Assembly (NCBI GenBank): GCA_033065855.1
Contig: JAVXUO010000360.1
Location: forward strand, 26,001-90,000
Length of the DNA: 64,000 nt
Source: Escallonia rubra
Taxonomy: Eukaryota > Streptophyta > Magnoliopsida > Escalloniales > Escalloniaceae
Direction of reading: 5' to 3'
Shown here: positions 1-11,107 of the stretch, one piece after another
Position numbering within the stretch: the stretch's first letter is position 1
Layout of the letters: the number at the start of each line of letters is the position of its first letter
Program-made: the position numbers and the translations under genes
The notes under the pieces: generated by a model
The model's input: only the letters and a program-made list of their open reading frames with translations
What the model was told of the DNA's origin: nothing
The model's database searches: none

Positions 1-2708
1 GGGGTGTATAAGGGGTATCCAGTTGGATAAAAAGGCCTCAAGTTATTGGGATTAAACTCTTTAGAGTTATCTTGCACTTGTTTCGATTTTCTCATAGTAT
101 AAAAAAGTTAGACCCCCCGCGGAGGTAGGTACCTTATAGCCGAACCACATTAAATCTTGTGTCCAAATACTTGTGCACCTATTTTTAACTTTCCTTGGTT
201 CAAGGGTAATATATTATGGGTAATTGTGCTAATGACATGCATTTAAAGCTATCTATTTTTCAAGTCAACAAATCAAATCTTAAAGTTAATTTAACTAATA
301 AATTGCACAAATTAAAAAAGTTTGACTGAGCCAATCCGGTATGCATAAGCCATGAGTGGTCCAATCAGTCATGGTCTTAGTCCAGTATGTCCAATCCAGT
401 CAGCAGTCCAGTCCAATTAGGTTTAATCTAAGTCAGGGTTCTTTACTTCTATAAAACGGGTCATTTGGATGAGTAGAGAATGGAGGAAAAAAAACCTAGG
501 AGAATAGTGGTTAGGTTAGAAATCCGACCTCTTGCTTCAAACACGCATATGAACTTTGACAAGTCCTATTTTGCTCATACAATAACTGATTTAGGTAATT
601 CAAAAGCCTAAATGGTGTATCTTTTCGAGAGCTAGAACGTTATAGAAGCAATCGAGTCCATTCAAGGTCATCTTCAGGATCAAAGTAGGGTTTCCAATCA
701 AGCAGATTTCCTTTGAAGGTTTTCATTGTCCAACCTTAAACTACTCGTATGATATCATGTTTAGGCGATTCAAAAGCTTAAAAGGGTGTCTATTTTAGAT
801 CTACAAATTCATAGAAGAAGTCAATCCAGTCAAGGTCTTCTTCCAGTCCAAAATAAAATTTTCTAAACGGGCATATTTCATTTCTAGGTTTTTTACCAGC
901 CCTAACTTGCTCATATGATATCCAGTTTAGGCGATTCAAAAGCCTAAATCTTATCATGTATCTTTTTGAGAGTTACAACTTTATAAAAGGAGTCAAATCT
1001 ACCTAAGGTTGTCTTAAGGCTCAAAATATAGTTTTGCTAATCAGGAAGATTACTATTCTTGATTTTCGACATTAAATCAATTCTTGGATCACGGAATTGA
1101 ACAATCTGGATTAAAGTACAATTTTCTATCCTTCTTTGGGTATTTCTATTTCTAGATTAGAAGAGTCTAGATTGTTTCCCCCTCCCCACGAACATATCTG
1201 GGTTAAAAGATATTAACATTAAATTTACAATTTATTAGAACTCTAGACAACTAGAAGAGATGCCAATTAAGATTCTAAGTCCTCTCACCTAGAAGAAGTC
1301 GAGTCACCATAAGAGTCAAAGATTGAGATCTACGTCACCTCTCGTAGGTCTGCTAAGAGCTACACAATATTGATTCTGATTTGTCCGACTGGATATTTAG
1401 GCCATTTGACGCCTATTGTTGAATTCAAACCAAAACTATAGAATTAGGATAATGGTGGATATAATGAGTGCCTAACACCTTCCTGTTAGAGGGTCCCAAA
1501 ATCATCAAAACAAAGAAGAGATTGTTAGGATATAATGGGTGCCTAACACCTTCATATTGTATATCATCTCTACTTTGTGATGGATTAGAAGCCTAATAGG
1601 ACATTCTAGAGTCTTTCAGGGTTTTCTCCTATTTTTTTATATGTTACATTGTAACAACAAAATAAGACGGCGACTCTAATTTACGGGTCTAGAAAATTTT
1701 GAGGCGGTTTGCTATAATTAAAATGAGATTCTGGAGCTTGAGTAGGAGAATAATGATGAGGCATTAGTAAGGAAGAGTTTGAAAGAGCGGAAACATCTTA
1801 ACAAGAAGCAATGACTCATCGCCAGGCACAATGTGGCGGCATTAATGGAATAAGAACATGAATGAGATGGGTTAGTGGGCTCGTTGCCATCACCATCTTC
1901 TATGGGAATAAGAAAACAAAAGTTCGTCAAACTCAACAGGAGGAGCTATATGAACTCGCTTAATCAACCTTTTTAGTCATTGATTCTTGTGCGCAAGGAA
2001 CTATACCCAATGAACACTTTTCTTTTTGTAGAAGTCTAATATATGACCGGTATAAGGTCAAAGAATTATGTAACATGTGCATCCAAATACTGCAAGGGGA
2101 AGATACTTTGGTTATTAATCTCTTTGCTTTTATTGCTACATGATACTCATTCGAAAGAGATGCATCTCCTTTTGTTATTGTTGTTGGAGATTGTTAGCCA
2201 TTTTTCTTTTACTTAGTGTTCAAAATTTTAGAGTTTCATACTGAAAGTGGTTGAATTTACAAAATAATGCAGTAGGATAATATATTGCATATTAAGGATC
2301 GTTGCTTACAAGTGTGTGACTTCAAAAAAGACCATCCATATAATCCTTATAATATCTTCCCTTACCATAATAAACAACAAAGTGGATGTACCACAAAATT
2401 CTACTAATGTCAGTTGGAAACAGGAAGTGAAGGCCAAAATAAAGACTACTAAAAATAAGATATGATATGTAAGATAGGATCTACACAAATAGCATGGGCA
2501 TATAAGTACAAGTAGCATAGTTCTCTCCATCTTCACTTTGGTGGGCAACCTTGCTACACAAATAGCATAGGTATATAAGTACAAAACATAAAATTTGAAT
2601 CAAAATCAAAGAGTTAGCTGATTAACACTCAAAACCACACAAAACGCTTAAATAATAAGAAACAAAAGTGAAACAGACGGAATAACCTAAGAAGATACAG
2701 GTGGTTCA
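1..2708. other. Gene-free stretch, likely decayed retroelement DNA
   Basis: No open frame here resembles a protein family; the frames present are short and low in complexity. The left part carries three diverged tandem repeats (separate entry). Near 1669-1677 the motif GGCGACTCT follows a string ending in AACAAAATAAGAC. This resembles the primer-binding region described for Ogre/Tat-type elements, so 1-1668 may be the tail of an old LTR. A similar motif occurs at 30064-30072. No paired LTR was found, so the assignment is an inference. Confidence 0.35.
572..1075. repeat. Three diverged ~167 bp tandem repeats
   Basis: Each copy starts with a GCTCATA/CTCGTATGATATC-like string, followed by TTAGGNNATTCAAAAGC and then a block ending in an 'AAGGT..TC' segment. 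The TTAGG anchors are at about 591, 761 and 927, giving periods of 170 and 166 bp. The copies are strongly diverged, so the duplication is old. A related string (TTTAGGCAATTTAAGTGCCTAA) lies near 29290, which suggests the repeat belongs to a dispersed element. Confidence 0.6.
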
Positions 2709-5119
2709 TGTGAGACCCCGATCTTAATTAGCTTCTAATCATTTTATTAAGTTTAAACAAATTTAAATTTGATTGAAATAATATAATTGTGTTATATTAT
2801 TTTTTTTACATAAAATAAATGTTAAAATTAAGTTATGGGTCAAAATATAATTATGTAAAACTTTGAGGGTTAAAAAATAGTTATACAAAACTTTAGGGTT
2901 AATATGCAAATATGAAATCTAGGGATTAGTAGCATGTGCACGTGTGAGTGTGGGGGTTATATTCTTGAAGACTTGCCACCTATGTATGGTGGTGAGTAGT
3001 CAAAGGAAACTAATAAAAAATGGGAAGATAACTTAAGTGGATAACTTAGAAACAAAAGAGAAGGTGGAGGAGGAAGACCACCTTTCGGCCAAAATAGAAA
3101 CAAAGAGAAAGGAGGGAAAAGAAAAGAAAAGAGAGAAAGGAAGAGAAGAAGAGAAAAGAAAAGGAAGAACAAATGAGAGAGATTTGAATCAACCTTTTTG
3201 AATTGGCTTGGCCTAAAAATTCTTTAAGGTAGGTTATCTTGTGTTTCTTTTAAGTTTTCAAAACATGTATGAGAAGTATTATGAGTAGTAGTGAAACACT
3301 TATTTATTTTCTTGAAATGATTGAAGGTGAAGTGTGTTCATGTATGCTGAAAGCAAAACAGTCATAAAAACGAGATAAATTTGGTGCCTAGAAATGTGTC
3401 GTTTTAGTTAAGATGTGGGTTTGGTTATTTTATATGTTGTCAAATTTCAGATTATTTTAAGCATTATTACTATAGTTTAAAATTTGTGACTTGAAACCTG
3501 TCCTGTGAAACTGTACAGTCATGAAATTAAAGTAATTTTGGTGCTTAAAAAGGTATACTTTTGGTTGAGATATGGGCTTGTTTATTTTATATATTGTATT
3601 AAAACATGTTTAGAGTATACACACAAAATTTCAGATTATTTCAAGTACTATTGCTATGGTTTAAAATTCGTGGCTTGAAACCTATCTTGTGAAACTGTTG
3701 TTGGACAGACTCTGAAGTCTGTGTTTGTAAGGGCTTAATATGACCTTAAAATAATATTTTTGTGCCAAGTAAAATACTGGGATGTATCGCTTTAAGTCTA
3801 GTTTTCATAAATATATAGTATCACTATAGAGGCCTTGTATTTAAATTGTTATGGTTTTTGGAGTACAAACTACTCCCGTTGCCAAATTGAAATACTGGAC
3901 AGATTATGTAACCTAAACTAGTAGTTCTTTGTGATTGGCTTAATGGTGAATAACTAGGTAAATTGTAGGTCTTAAATGGGCACTCAAATATATACATGCT
4001 AATATAATTATTCTTATGTGTAGGGTACTTAAGGAAGAACATCAATTGTTTCTTGCTTGATTACCGGATTAGTTGGCGCATTAGAGATTAGTTTACATGT
4101 TTGGCATATGTTGTTGATAATATGGAAAATATGACTTGAGAGGGGATTAAAACTCTTTGATGTACTTGATGACCTTTTGTTGACATTTGTGCATGATTAT
4201 GCATGTCACGTGAAGGAGGAGGAAAAACTGAGTTGAGGGTGGTATTTGCCGAGGTTGGAAGTTATCCTGCCAGGGTTCTCATTCTCGTTCATGTCTCGAT
4301 AGTACGCACTAGCTATGCATACTACTTATCGGAAGGAATTATTGGCATGCATGTGATGACGTTAGACTTCTTCTATTGAACCCGCTACATCAGTTGGTTG
4401 CGATACGAAAAGTCTCTCGCACTCAGGGAAGGTTGGCTTCTGCATGAGGGGCGTATTTGCATATTGATATTCTCGTACTTGGCTCATATTGGTCTTGAAC
4501 TTGTTTATACTGTTTCGTTATACTTAGCAAGATCAAGTTAATATTTAAGTCTTGCTTGCCATTCTCGTATATGTTCTACAAGATTTCAAATCTTGCTCGA
4601 TATGCTATTCTCGTTTCTTTTGAAGGCAAGTGTGAGCAGATGGTTGCATGTGGTACTCGATATGTTAAATTATTCTTAAGTACGTAGGTATCATCTGTTT
4701 AAGTGACTTGCATGTTTATACTAACTATGCATAATATAATCAATTCATGTTTGGACTTAAAAGTATCGGATACCCTACTGAGCCATTAGGCTGACCCATA
4801 TCCGATACTTTTTCTAGGTTCAGAGTCGGAGTATTTGCCAAGGGACGAAGAGGATTACCTCGGGGAGACTCAAGAGTATTACGCTGGGTGGGCAACGTTT
4901 TACTTGCTCTTCTTTTGTTTTTGGAGTGTAGTACTTGTATAGGAGAGAGGTGGTCTGTAATATAATGTTATCTTTAGTCTTTCCACTTACGGATGACTGT
5001 AACGCTTAAGCCATACTTCCGCTGTTTCTTTTGAGGTTTGTAGTAAAGCTCTGTTTATCTTTGAGGTATATATGTTAACCAGCTTGTTTAGCGTTGCACG
5101 CCTTTCGAAGGGTGTGACA
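2709..5119 (+). mobile_element. 5' LTR of a Ty3/gypsy (chromovirus-like) retrotransposon
   Basis: The block starts TGTGAGACCCCG and ends GGTGTGACA, a common LTR terminus pair in plant Ty3/gypsy elements. Four bases later comes TGGTATCAGAGC (5124-5135), the classic initiator-Met tRNA primer site, followed by a gag reading frame. The length is 2,411 bp. The matching 3' LTR is absent from the window, so no target duplication can be checked; GTTCA precedes the 5' end. Confidence 0.85.
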
Positions 5120-5145
5120 TTTAGTGGTATCAGAGCTATAGTTGC
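5120..5145 (+). other. Primer-binding site, initiator Met-tRNA type
   Basis: TGGTATCAGAGCTATAG lies just downstream of the LTR end. This is the primer site used by many plant Ty3/gypsy and copia elements. It fixes both the LTR boundary and the plus-strand orientation of the element. Confidence 0.85.
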
Positions 5146-5244
5146 TTAAAAGTTAGGCTAAGATCTTTAGAATTCATTAGTTTATTTAATTATGAAATTT
5201 GGTATGGCCTAAGCATATTTTTTTTGCCTATTCAGGTGTGATAT

Positions 5245-6345
5245 ATGTCAGGCCAGAGAGAGGAAAGTATTGTGGGGCAGGGTACACAAGGGACTGACCC
5301 TAATTTACGGGAGATCATTGGGTTAGTTGGACGTTTAGCCAATGCTCTAGAATATTTGCAAAACAATCAGCAGCATAGTCACGTTGGTGAGAGTTCTCAG
5401 GTGAGATCCGTTATAGCTACTGATGATCTGACCTTGCTTGAAAGATTTGTTAAGCTTAAGCCTATTGTATTCGCGGGTGGCGCTAATTCAGATGAGGCAG
5501 AGGATTGGATAAGAAATAAGGAGAAATGATTTGAGAGGATGCAATTAACTCCTGCACAGAAAGTTTCTTTGGCTACTTTTTATTTGAGTGAGGATGCGGG
5601 GTTTTGGTGGAAGACAATTGATGCGAAGTGGATAGCCGATAATGTTGTAAGAACTTGGAACTTGGGACTTGTTTACTACTGAGTTTAATAATAAGTATAT
5701 TTCGGCAAGTGTTAGAAGAGATAAAGAGTTGGCTTTCCTGCAACTTGAAAAGAAAAACAAGACTGTATAAGAATATGAAAAAGAATTTACTGCTTTGGCA
5801 CGACATGCATCTTATTTGGTTGAGGGTGGTGATAGAAAATCTAGAAAGTTTGAGACTGGCTTGAATCCCGATATACAAGAAGCTGTCGCACCTCTTAATA
5901 TATCTGATTATCACGAGATTGTAGATCAGACACTTAATATTGAGAGGACTTTGGGGTTTACACGGGCAAAGAGGGCACACATGAGTTTATCTAGGCCTCC
6001 GATGCCACAGTGGCAGGCCGGGAAGATTTCCTTCTATATCTGGTGGTAGGAAATTTCTGAGAACAGATATGAGGAGTATACGGTATGCACCTAGACCCCA
6101 AACATAGGGATTTATGCCACGACTAGATCACTGCCTCAGCCTACACCGACAATGAGTCCTACTCAATATATACCACCTCAACAGAAGCCTGGACAGGCAG
6201 TTAGTCGATATTGCACATTTTGTGGTATGACTGGGCATATATAAGACATTTGTAGGAAGAGAAAGGGGACATGTTTTGCCCATGATTGGTACAGATGTTG
6301 CTAACAGTTGCCTAACCAGATAATCCATCCACAAGCTTTGCTGTA
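5245..6345 (+). pseudogene. Truncated, frameshifted Ty3/gypsy gag
   Basis: Gag is the capsid/nucleocapsid precursor of an LTR retrotransposon. The first ATG at 5245 opens a frame that meets a TGA at 5527-5529. Gag-like sequence (a WWKTIDAKW-type stretch, then a block containing DYHEIVDQTLNIERTLG) continues through at least two frame changes to about 6049. A zinc knuckle of CX2CX4HX4C form can be read near 6205-6250 (CTFC...GH...C), with a stop codon between the His and the last Cys. Similarity fades near 6345, and no protease, RT or integrase of this element follows. The 5' LTR and primer site directly upstream support the call. It cannot encode a functional Gag. Confidence 0.8.
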
Positions 6346-6546
6346 AAGTTTTTTCACACATCTCTAAACAAGAACCGTTGCTTAATCAATCGTGTTCTCG
6401 TAAGTTGGATCAGAACCTCTTTTCTTACTCTTATACCACCCTGTGCATGTGCCTCTGTCTAACGGAATAAGTATATACCTGCTGTGCCCTCCCTCCTTTT
6501 CATCTATTCTCTGCAAAAATGTGATCTGATGCAATGGGATGATATT
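6346..6546. other. Short unassigned stretch
   Basis: About 200 bp between the end of the gag remnant and the target duplication of the Tat element. I see no gene or repeat in it. It joins 22899 onwards if the Tat element is conceptually removed. Confidence 0.5.
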
Positions 6547-6551
6547 GAATG

Positions 6552-6973
6552 TGTTGCAGATGAAATTCGGGACGCAACTTGACTTCCTTGTGAATAGACC
6601 TGCACAACACAGTCAACACCGGTGACTCGCCGGAAGAGTTTCCGACGAGGAAAACTCCGATGCTTAAGTCAAAAAATCGTATCAAAGTGAGTATCTAATT
6701 TATCAATGGTGATCTTACCTTTGTCCATGTCTTATTTTCTCTTTATATAGTACTTCTTTTAATACGTTAATTATTTCCTCTTGATGATGGGGGTTACTCC
6801 AATAAGTGGAGTATTAAACTATTTAATGGGTAGATTAGTACCATTTAGTAGGGAGTTACCAGAAATAATGGAATCAAAACTATTCTATTGATTCTAGAGA
6901 ATAGTTTTGTTCTTCTCGGATAAAGACACGTGTCTTCATCTTCATCTTATGCAATTGTATTTTTCCCATATCA
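6552..6973 (-). repeat. 3' LTR of the Tat-type element
   Basis: 422 bp copy of the LTR at 22480-22893, with the same ends and orientation. GAATG precedes it at 6547-6551. Visible differences from the partner LTR are a few per hundred bases, so the insertion is not very recent. Confidence 0.93.
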
Positions 6974-7069
6974 TTTGCACCCAATCCTATGCTCGTGAGC
7001 GAGTGTGGGATTTAGCATCGAAGCGTTTAATTCAAGTTTGCAAGTCTTGTCTACTCGTTTCAAAAACAT

Positions 7070-7912
7070 CATCTCGGTCTGCTTGGCTAGGCCGAGCAGA
7101 GAAGTTTCGGGAGAGGTGCTCCTGCTTGACAAGTTGAGGACTAAGGCCTTGAAGGCAGCTTCTCTACTTGGCCAGACGAGTAGAGAGCTTGGTCCTTTTA
7201 AGCTGCTCGTCTACTCGGCCAAATGAGTAGAGAACCAAGGCATGAAGGCAGCTCGTCTACTCGGCCAGACGAGTAGAGAGCTTGAATCCTTCTAAGTAGC
7301 TCGTCTACTCGGCCAGATGAGTAGAGAGCTAAGGCATGAAGGCAGCTCGTCTACTCGGCCAGACGAGTAGAGAGCTAAGGCATGAAGGCAGCTCGTCTAC
7401 TCGCCAGACGAGTAGAGAGCTTGGTCCTTCTAAGCTGCTCGTCTACTCGGTCAGACGAGTAGAGGCGTGAGTCTTGTAAGGCAGCTCGTCTACTCGGCCT
7501 GACGAGTAGAGGCGTGAGCCTTGTAAGGCAGCTCGTCTACTCGGCCTGACGAGTAAAGGCGTGAGCCTTGTAAGGCAGCTCGTCTACTTGGCCCTGCGAG
7601 TAGAGGCGTGAGCCTTGTAAGGCAGCTGAGCCTTGTAAGGCAGCTCGTCTACTCGGCCTGGCGAGTAAAGGCGTGAGCCTTGTAAGGTAGCTCGTCTATT
7701 CGACCTGGCGAGTAGAGGCGTGAGCCTTTGTAAGGCAGCTCGTCTACTCGGCCTGGCGAGTAGAGGCGTGAGCCTTTGTAAGGCAGCTCGTCTACTCGGC
7801 CTGGCGAGTAGAGGCGTGAGCCTTTGTAAGGCAGCTCGTCTACTTGGCCTGGCGAGTAGGGGCGTGAGCCTTAGAGGTAGCTCGTCTACTCGGCCTGGTG
7901 AGTAGAAGCGTG
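7070..7912 (+). repeat. 47 bp tandem repeats with internal palindrome, about 17 copies
   Basis: The typical unit pairs GGCAGCTCGTCTACTCGGCC with a CGAGTAGAGGCGTGAGCCTT tail. CTACTCG and CGAGTAG flank a six-base loop, so each unit can fold into a hairpin. The GCTCGTCTAC anchors recur every 46-50 bp from about 7200 to 7878 (one 66 bp step near 7577-7643), with more degenerate copies from 7070. The array lies between the 3' LTR and the antisense promoter. Small open frames across it are by-products of the repeat. Confidence 0.92.
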
Positions 7913-8017
7913 GTTAATTTCGGAGGGTATAAAAGTAAACTTGACCTTTTACTAATTAACCGATGGGCGCCACGTGTCTGTTCTTTACCTTGGGATCTCA
8001 TCCATCTGTCCAGGGCG

Positions 8018-8034
8018 AATTCTCTATATAATAG
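8018..8034 (+). promoter_or_regulatory. TATA box for the antisense gene
   Basis: TCTCTATATAATAGAGGG lies about 180 bp upstream of the ATG at 8207 and directly downstream of the hairpin-repeat array. It points the same way as the antisense gene and against gag-pol. Position and orientation make a pol II core promoter plausible. Confidence 0.5.
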
Positions 8035-8206
8035 AGGGATCCTTTCACTTTCACTTTTTCACTTCACTTTTAGTGAGAAGAAGCGGGTGGTTTCGAGAGT
8101 TCGTCGGAGGAAATTTCTGAGTTCTTGTGTTTGGGGGTCTTCTATTTCTTCAAGGAAGACTCAAATTTTATTTTCTTTTGAATTCCTTGTTGTAGATCCG
8201 AAAAAC

Positions 8207-10154
8207 ATGTCTAGACAAGAAGATGAAGATGTTTCTGAATTAAGTAGAGGCACTACATCTGTTAGGGTTGAACCTACCTTCGATCCTTTGTTCTTAGAAG
8301 TAGGTGTTCCTTTAATTCCTTATCAGGAGCCAAGGGGACTTCGTGCTAAAGAAATTCTTGCCGACAAGGCTCAGAGTCCTTAGCCTTTTGACGCTCATAC
8401 ATTAAGGAGCAGGTTGATGAGTAGTTACGACCGCAAAATATTGAGGGACAAATGTGAAATTCCACCAAGTGTAAAACTGAGGTTGCCTGGTGATGGCGAA
8501 GTGGCAAATATGACTACCTTAAATGAGATAGGAGTTTACTATGACACATTTGTTAATGGGTTTAGGGTGCCAATACATCCTTTTTTTTATCAGGGTGTTG
8601 AATGCATATGGTTTGGCGCTCGGCCAACTTTCCCCTCATGCTTGGCGCTTTATATCTTTCTTTATATACCAGTGTCATAGGCTTGGCCTGCAACCTAGAT
8701 TGAGGGTGTTCAGGTGGTTTTTCACTATTTGCACTATTACCAGACAAGTTGGATGGTATTTTTTAACTCGGCGCTCAAAGGCTAATGCCAACTTGTTTCC
8801 TCGTCCTCCATCGTCTAATCATAACTGGAAAGAGATAGTTTAATTCGTGAAACTTCCAAAGTTTCAAAGAGGAGTTGTCAATAATGTATGGCATCCAGAA
8901 TGTGATACTAGGAAGTGTAATATGTTGAAAGAGAAGAATCTGAATGAAACTGACCTAGATCATATTGAGAAGCTCAAAGCGGCTGAACCCTTAGAGTCAA
9001 AGTACCCTTTAAGTAACGATCAGCTTTGTGAGTGTGGAATCATCTTTTCACTCGAGGAGGATTCGAATGAAGAAGAGGAGGGCGAGAACAATCCTAGTAA
9101 TGTACTTATGCGTGAGCGTCTTAATTTGTCATGGTTTGTCATGATCTCATCATTTATTTTTTGCAGAAACCATATCTTCAAAAGGTACTCATGGAAGCGC
9201 TGGTGGTAGCCGTGTGGACTCCCCTCTTTTTAATACCCAAGGGGTGTTAGGAGAAATAATTCCAGACGAATTGGCATCTGTTCATGGTATGGACGAGGGA
9301 ATCTAGGACTTGGATTTTGATGCTTTGACAGCGAAACCTCAACCAAAGAAACCAATGACTAACGAGATTGTTCTTGGGCTGACGAGTAAAGACAAGGGGA
9401 ATGAGCAATCTAAAAGGAAGAGAGTGTCTCTCAGGGCTGGTACCTCATCCTCTGTTAGGTTTGATACTCCCCATAGACCTGACTGGAACTTGTCGATCGA
9501 GGAGTCTGTCTTTAAGAGTTCTCGCACGGCTTGGGAATGGTCAAGCAAGGGGATTATTCCCATGGATCAAGTTACGCTTTCTGGTTATGATATTAGCCAC
9601 ACAACTAATGGGATGGTTCAACTGACCTCGCAGGTAAAATTGTGCCGAACGTTTTCTTTTTTTATATTATTTAAATTCTCTCTTTTCTGCAGGCATTAGC
9701 CCAAGTGCAGATTGGGGAGGAGAAATTGATTACTGCTGAGAAGGTACGGGACGAAGAGAGGAAGCTTGTTCATGTGGAAAACAACTTTCATCGAGAAGCA
9801 GAAAAGAAAGTGGAAGCTTTGACTAGAACGTTGCGAAAGGTGAAACTTTCTGAAGCTTCTCTCGCGGCACGTGTTGAACAACTCGAGGCTAAGAAGACGA
9901 AAATTGGACTAAATGCCATTCAGAATTTCAAGAGGTCTAAGGCTTCTACTGACCAGCGACTGCATGATTCTAAGAGAGCCTTAGTTTATGGTTATAATAC
10001 TTGCAAGAAGGACATCCTGAAAGACTATTTCGATATGGACCTGAGTATTTACGAGCATAAATATGCTCATGAAGTTGTTGTTGATGAGAGCAATCGGAGA
10101 GAGGAGGCCAAAGCTCGGGTGATCTCCCAGGCTACTGCGAACCCTACTCCTTAA
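8207..10154 (+). pseudogene. Antisense spliced gene inside the Tat-type element (putative 'gypsy-type transposon' protein)
   Basis: This gene lies between integrase and the 3' LTR, opposite to gag-pol. An ATG at 8207 (MSRQEDEDVSEL) opens the frame; it is chosen because a TATA box lies about 180 bp upstream. The central part has the plant family signature (VYYDTFVNGFRVPIHPFF, then LNAYGLALGQLSPHAWRFIS and FRWFF) that I associate with Pfam Transposase_28. Two introns with GT...TTTTGCAG borders can be read, about 9111-9165 and 9634-9693. The last exon (9694-10154) is a Lys/Glu-rich coiled coil of about 150 residues ending at 10154. Breaks are stops at 8381, 8841 and 9304 and a frame change after a T9 run near 8580. 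The family is known from antisense ORFs of Tat elements; its function is unknown to me. Confidence 0.72.
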
Positions 10155-10554
10155 ACTAGTTGAAGTCTTGGGATGTCTGGCGCTGCTTCAGCAGTGGTGA
10201 CGGTTCCTCTACACATGTAGATAGAAGCTGGAGTACCTCAAATACTGAGAATGACGCATCACATGAAGCTGCTGAGTAGGATCTTACTTTGTAATTGACC
10301 TTAAGACTAGAGAATTCTATGTAAACATTATGTTAATGGAATTAAGGTCTCCTTTTGTAAGAGTTTCATTTCATATCAACTGCATTTAAAATTCTAGGCC
10401 ATAATGAGCCGACTGAAATGAAGATTAATACAATTGAGGCGATTAAAGAGGAAATTGGGCATAGGCCGAAGAACATGAATTTAATTTGAATGGTCATGAA
10501 CAAGATGCAGAATATGTAGGAGTAGGTGTAGGTGGCCCCCAACTTTGGTCTTGT

Positions 10555-11107
10555 TCAGGAGTAATATCGTCGCAAAATCCTGGCATTCCACGTTCGGGGA
10601 ATTGCTTTGCCATCCAAAGTTTCCAAATTATAGGACCCTGGGCCCCCCAATTTAATCACCCTGTACGGACCTTCCCAATTTGGTGAGAGCTTTCCAATGA
10701 CATCCCGCGGGACGGAAACGTCCATTCGACGTAAACCCAGGTCACTGACACGAAAAGCACGGGATTAAACTCGTTTATCAAAGAACTTAGCCACTCTATG
10801 CTGGTAGGCAGCATGCATTTTGATCCTCGTAGGCCATCATCATTGGTGTCGGGATTGTATGTTATGAGCCGAACTGATGGCAAACCTATTTCGAGAGGAA
10901 TGAGAGTCTATGTTCCAAATGCCAAGCTAAATGGAGTTTCACATGTGGCGGTGCGTGTCGTTGTATGGTATGCCCAAAGAATTTTAGGCAGCTCTTCCAC
11001 CCACAACCCCTTTACTCCATCAATTTTTTTCTTGAGTCCTTGTAGGAGAGTACGATTGGTAACCTCTGTCTGTCCGTTCGTTTGCGGATGTGCCACTGAG
11101 GTGAAAC
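10555..11107 (-). pseudogene. Integrase C-terminal part of the Tat-type element
   Basis: The frame continues directly from 14337 across the nested LTR. It gives HPQTNGQTEVTNRTLLQGLKK, which contains the catalytic Glu of the D,D-35-E triad, and then WAYHTTTRTATCETPFSLAFGT. A stop follows at 10908 and then a frame change. The C-terminal domain is recognisable as LSPNWEGPYRVIKLGGPGSY and AIPRTWNARILRRYYS, ending in a stop at 10555-10557. This marks the 3' end of pol. Confidence 0.88.

Noticed and set aside
7720..7905. 61-residue frame with a repeated KAARLLGLASRGVSL motif
   Set aside because: It is a translation of the 47 bp hairpin array, not a protein repeat.
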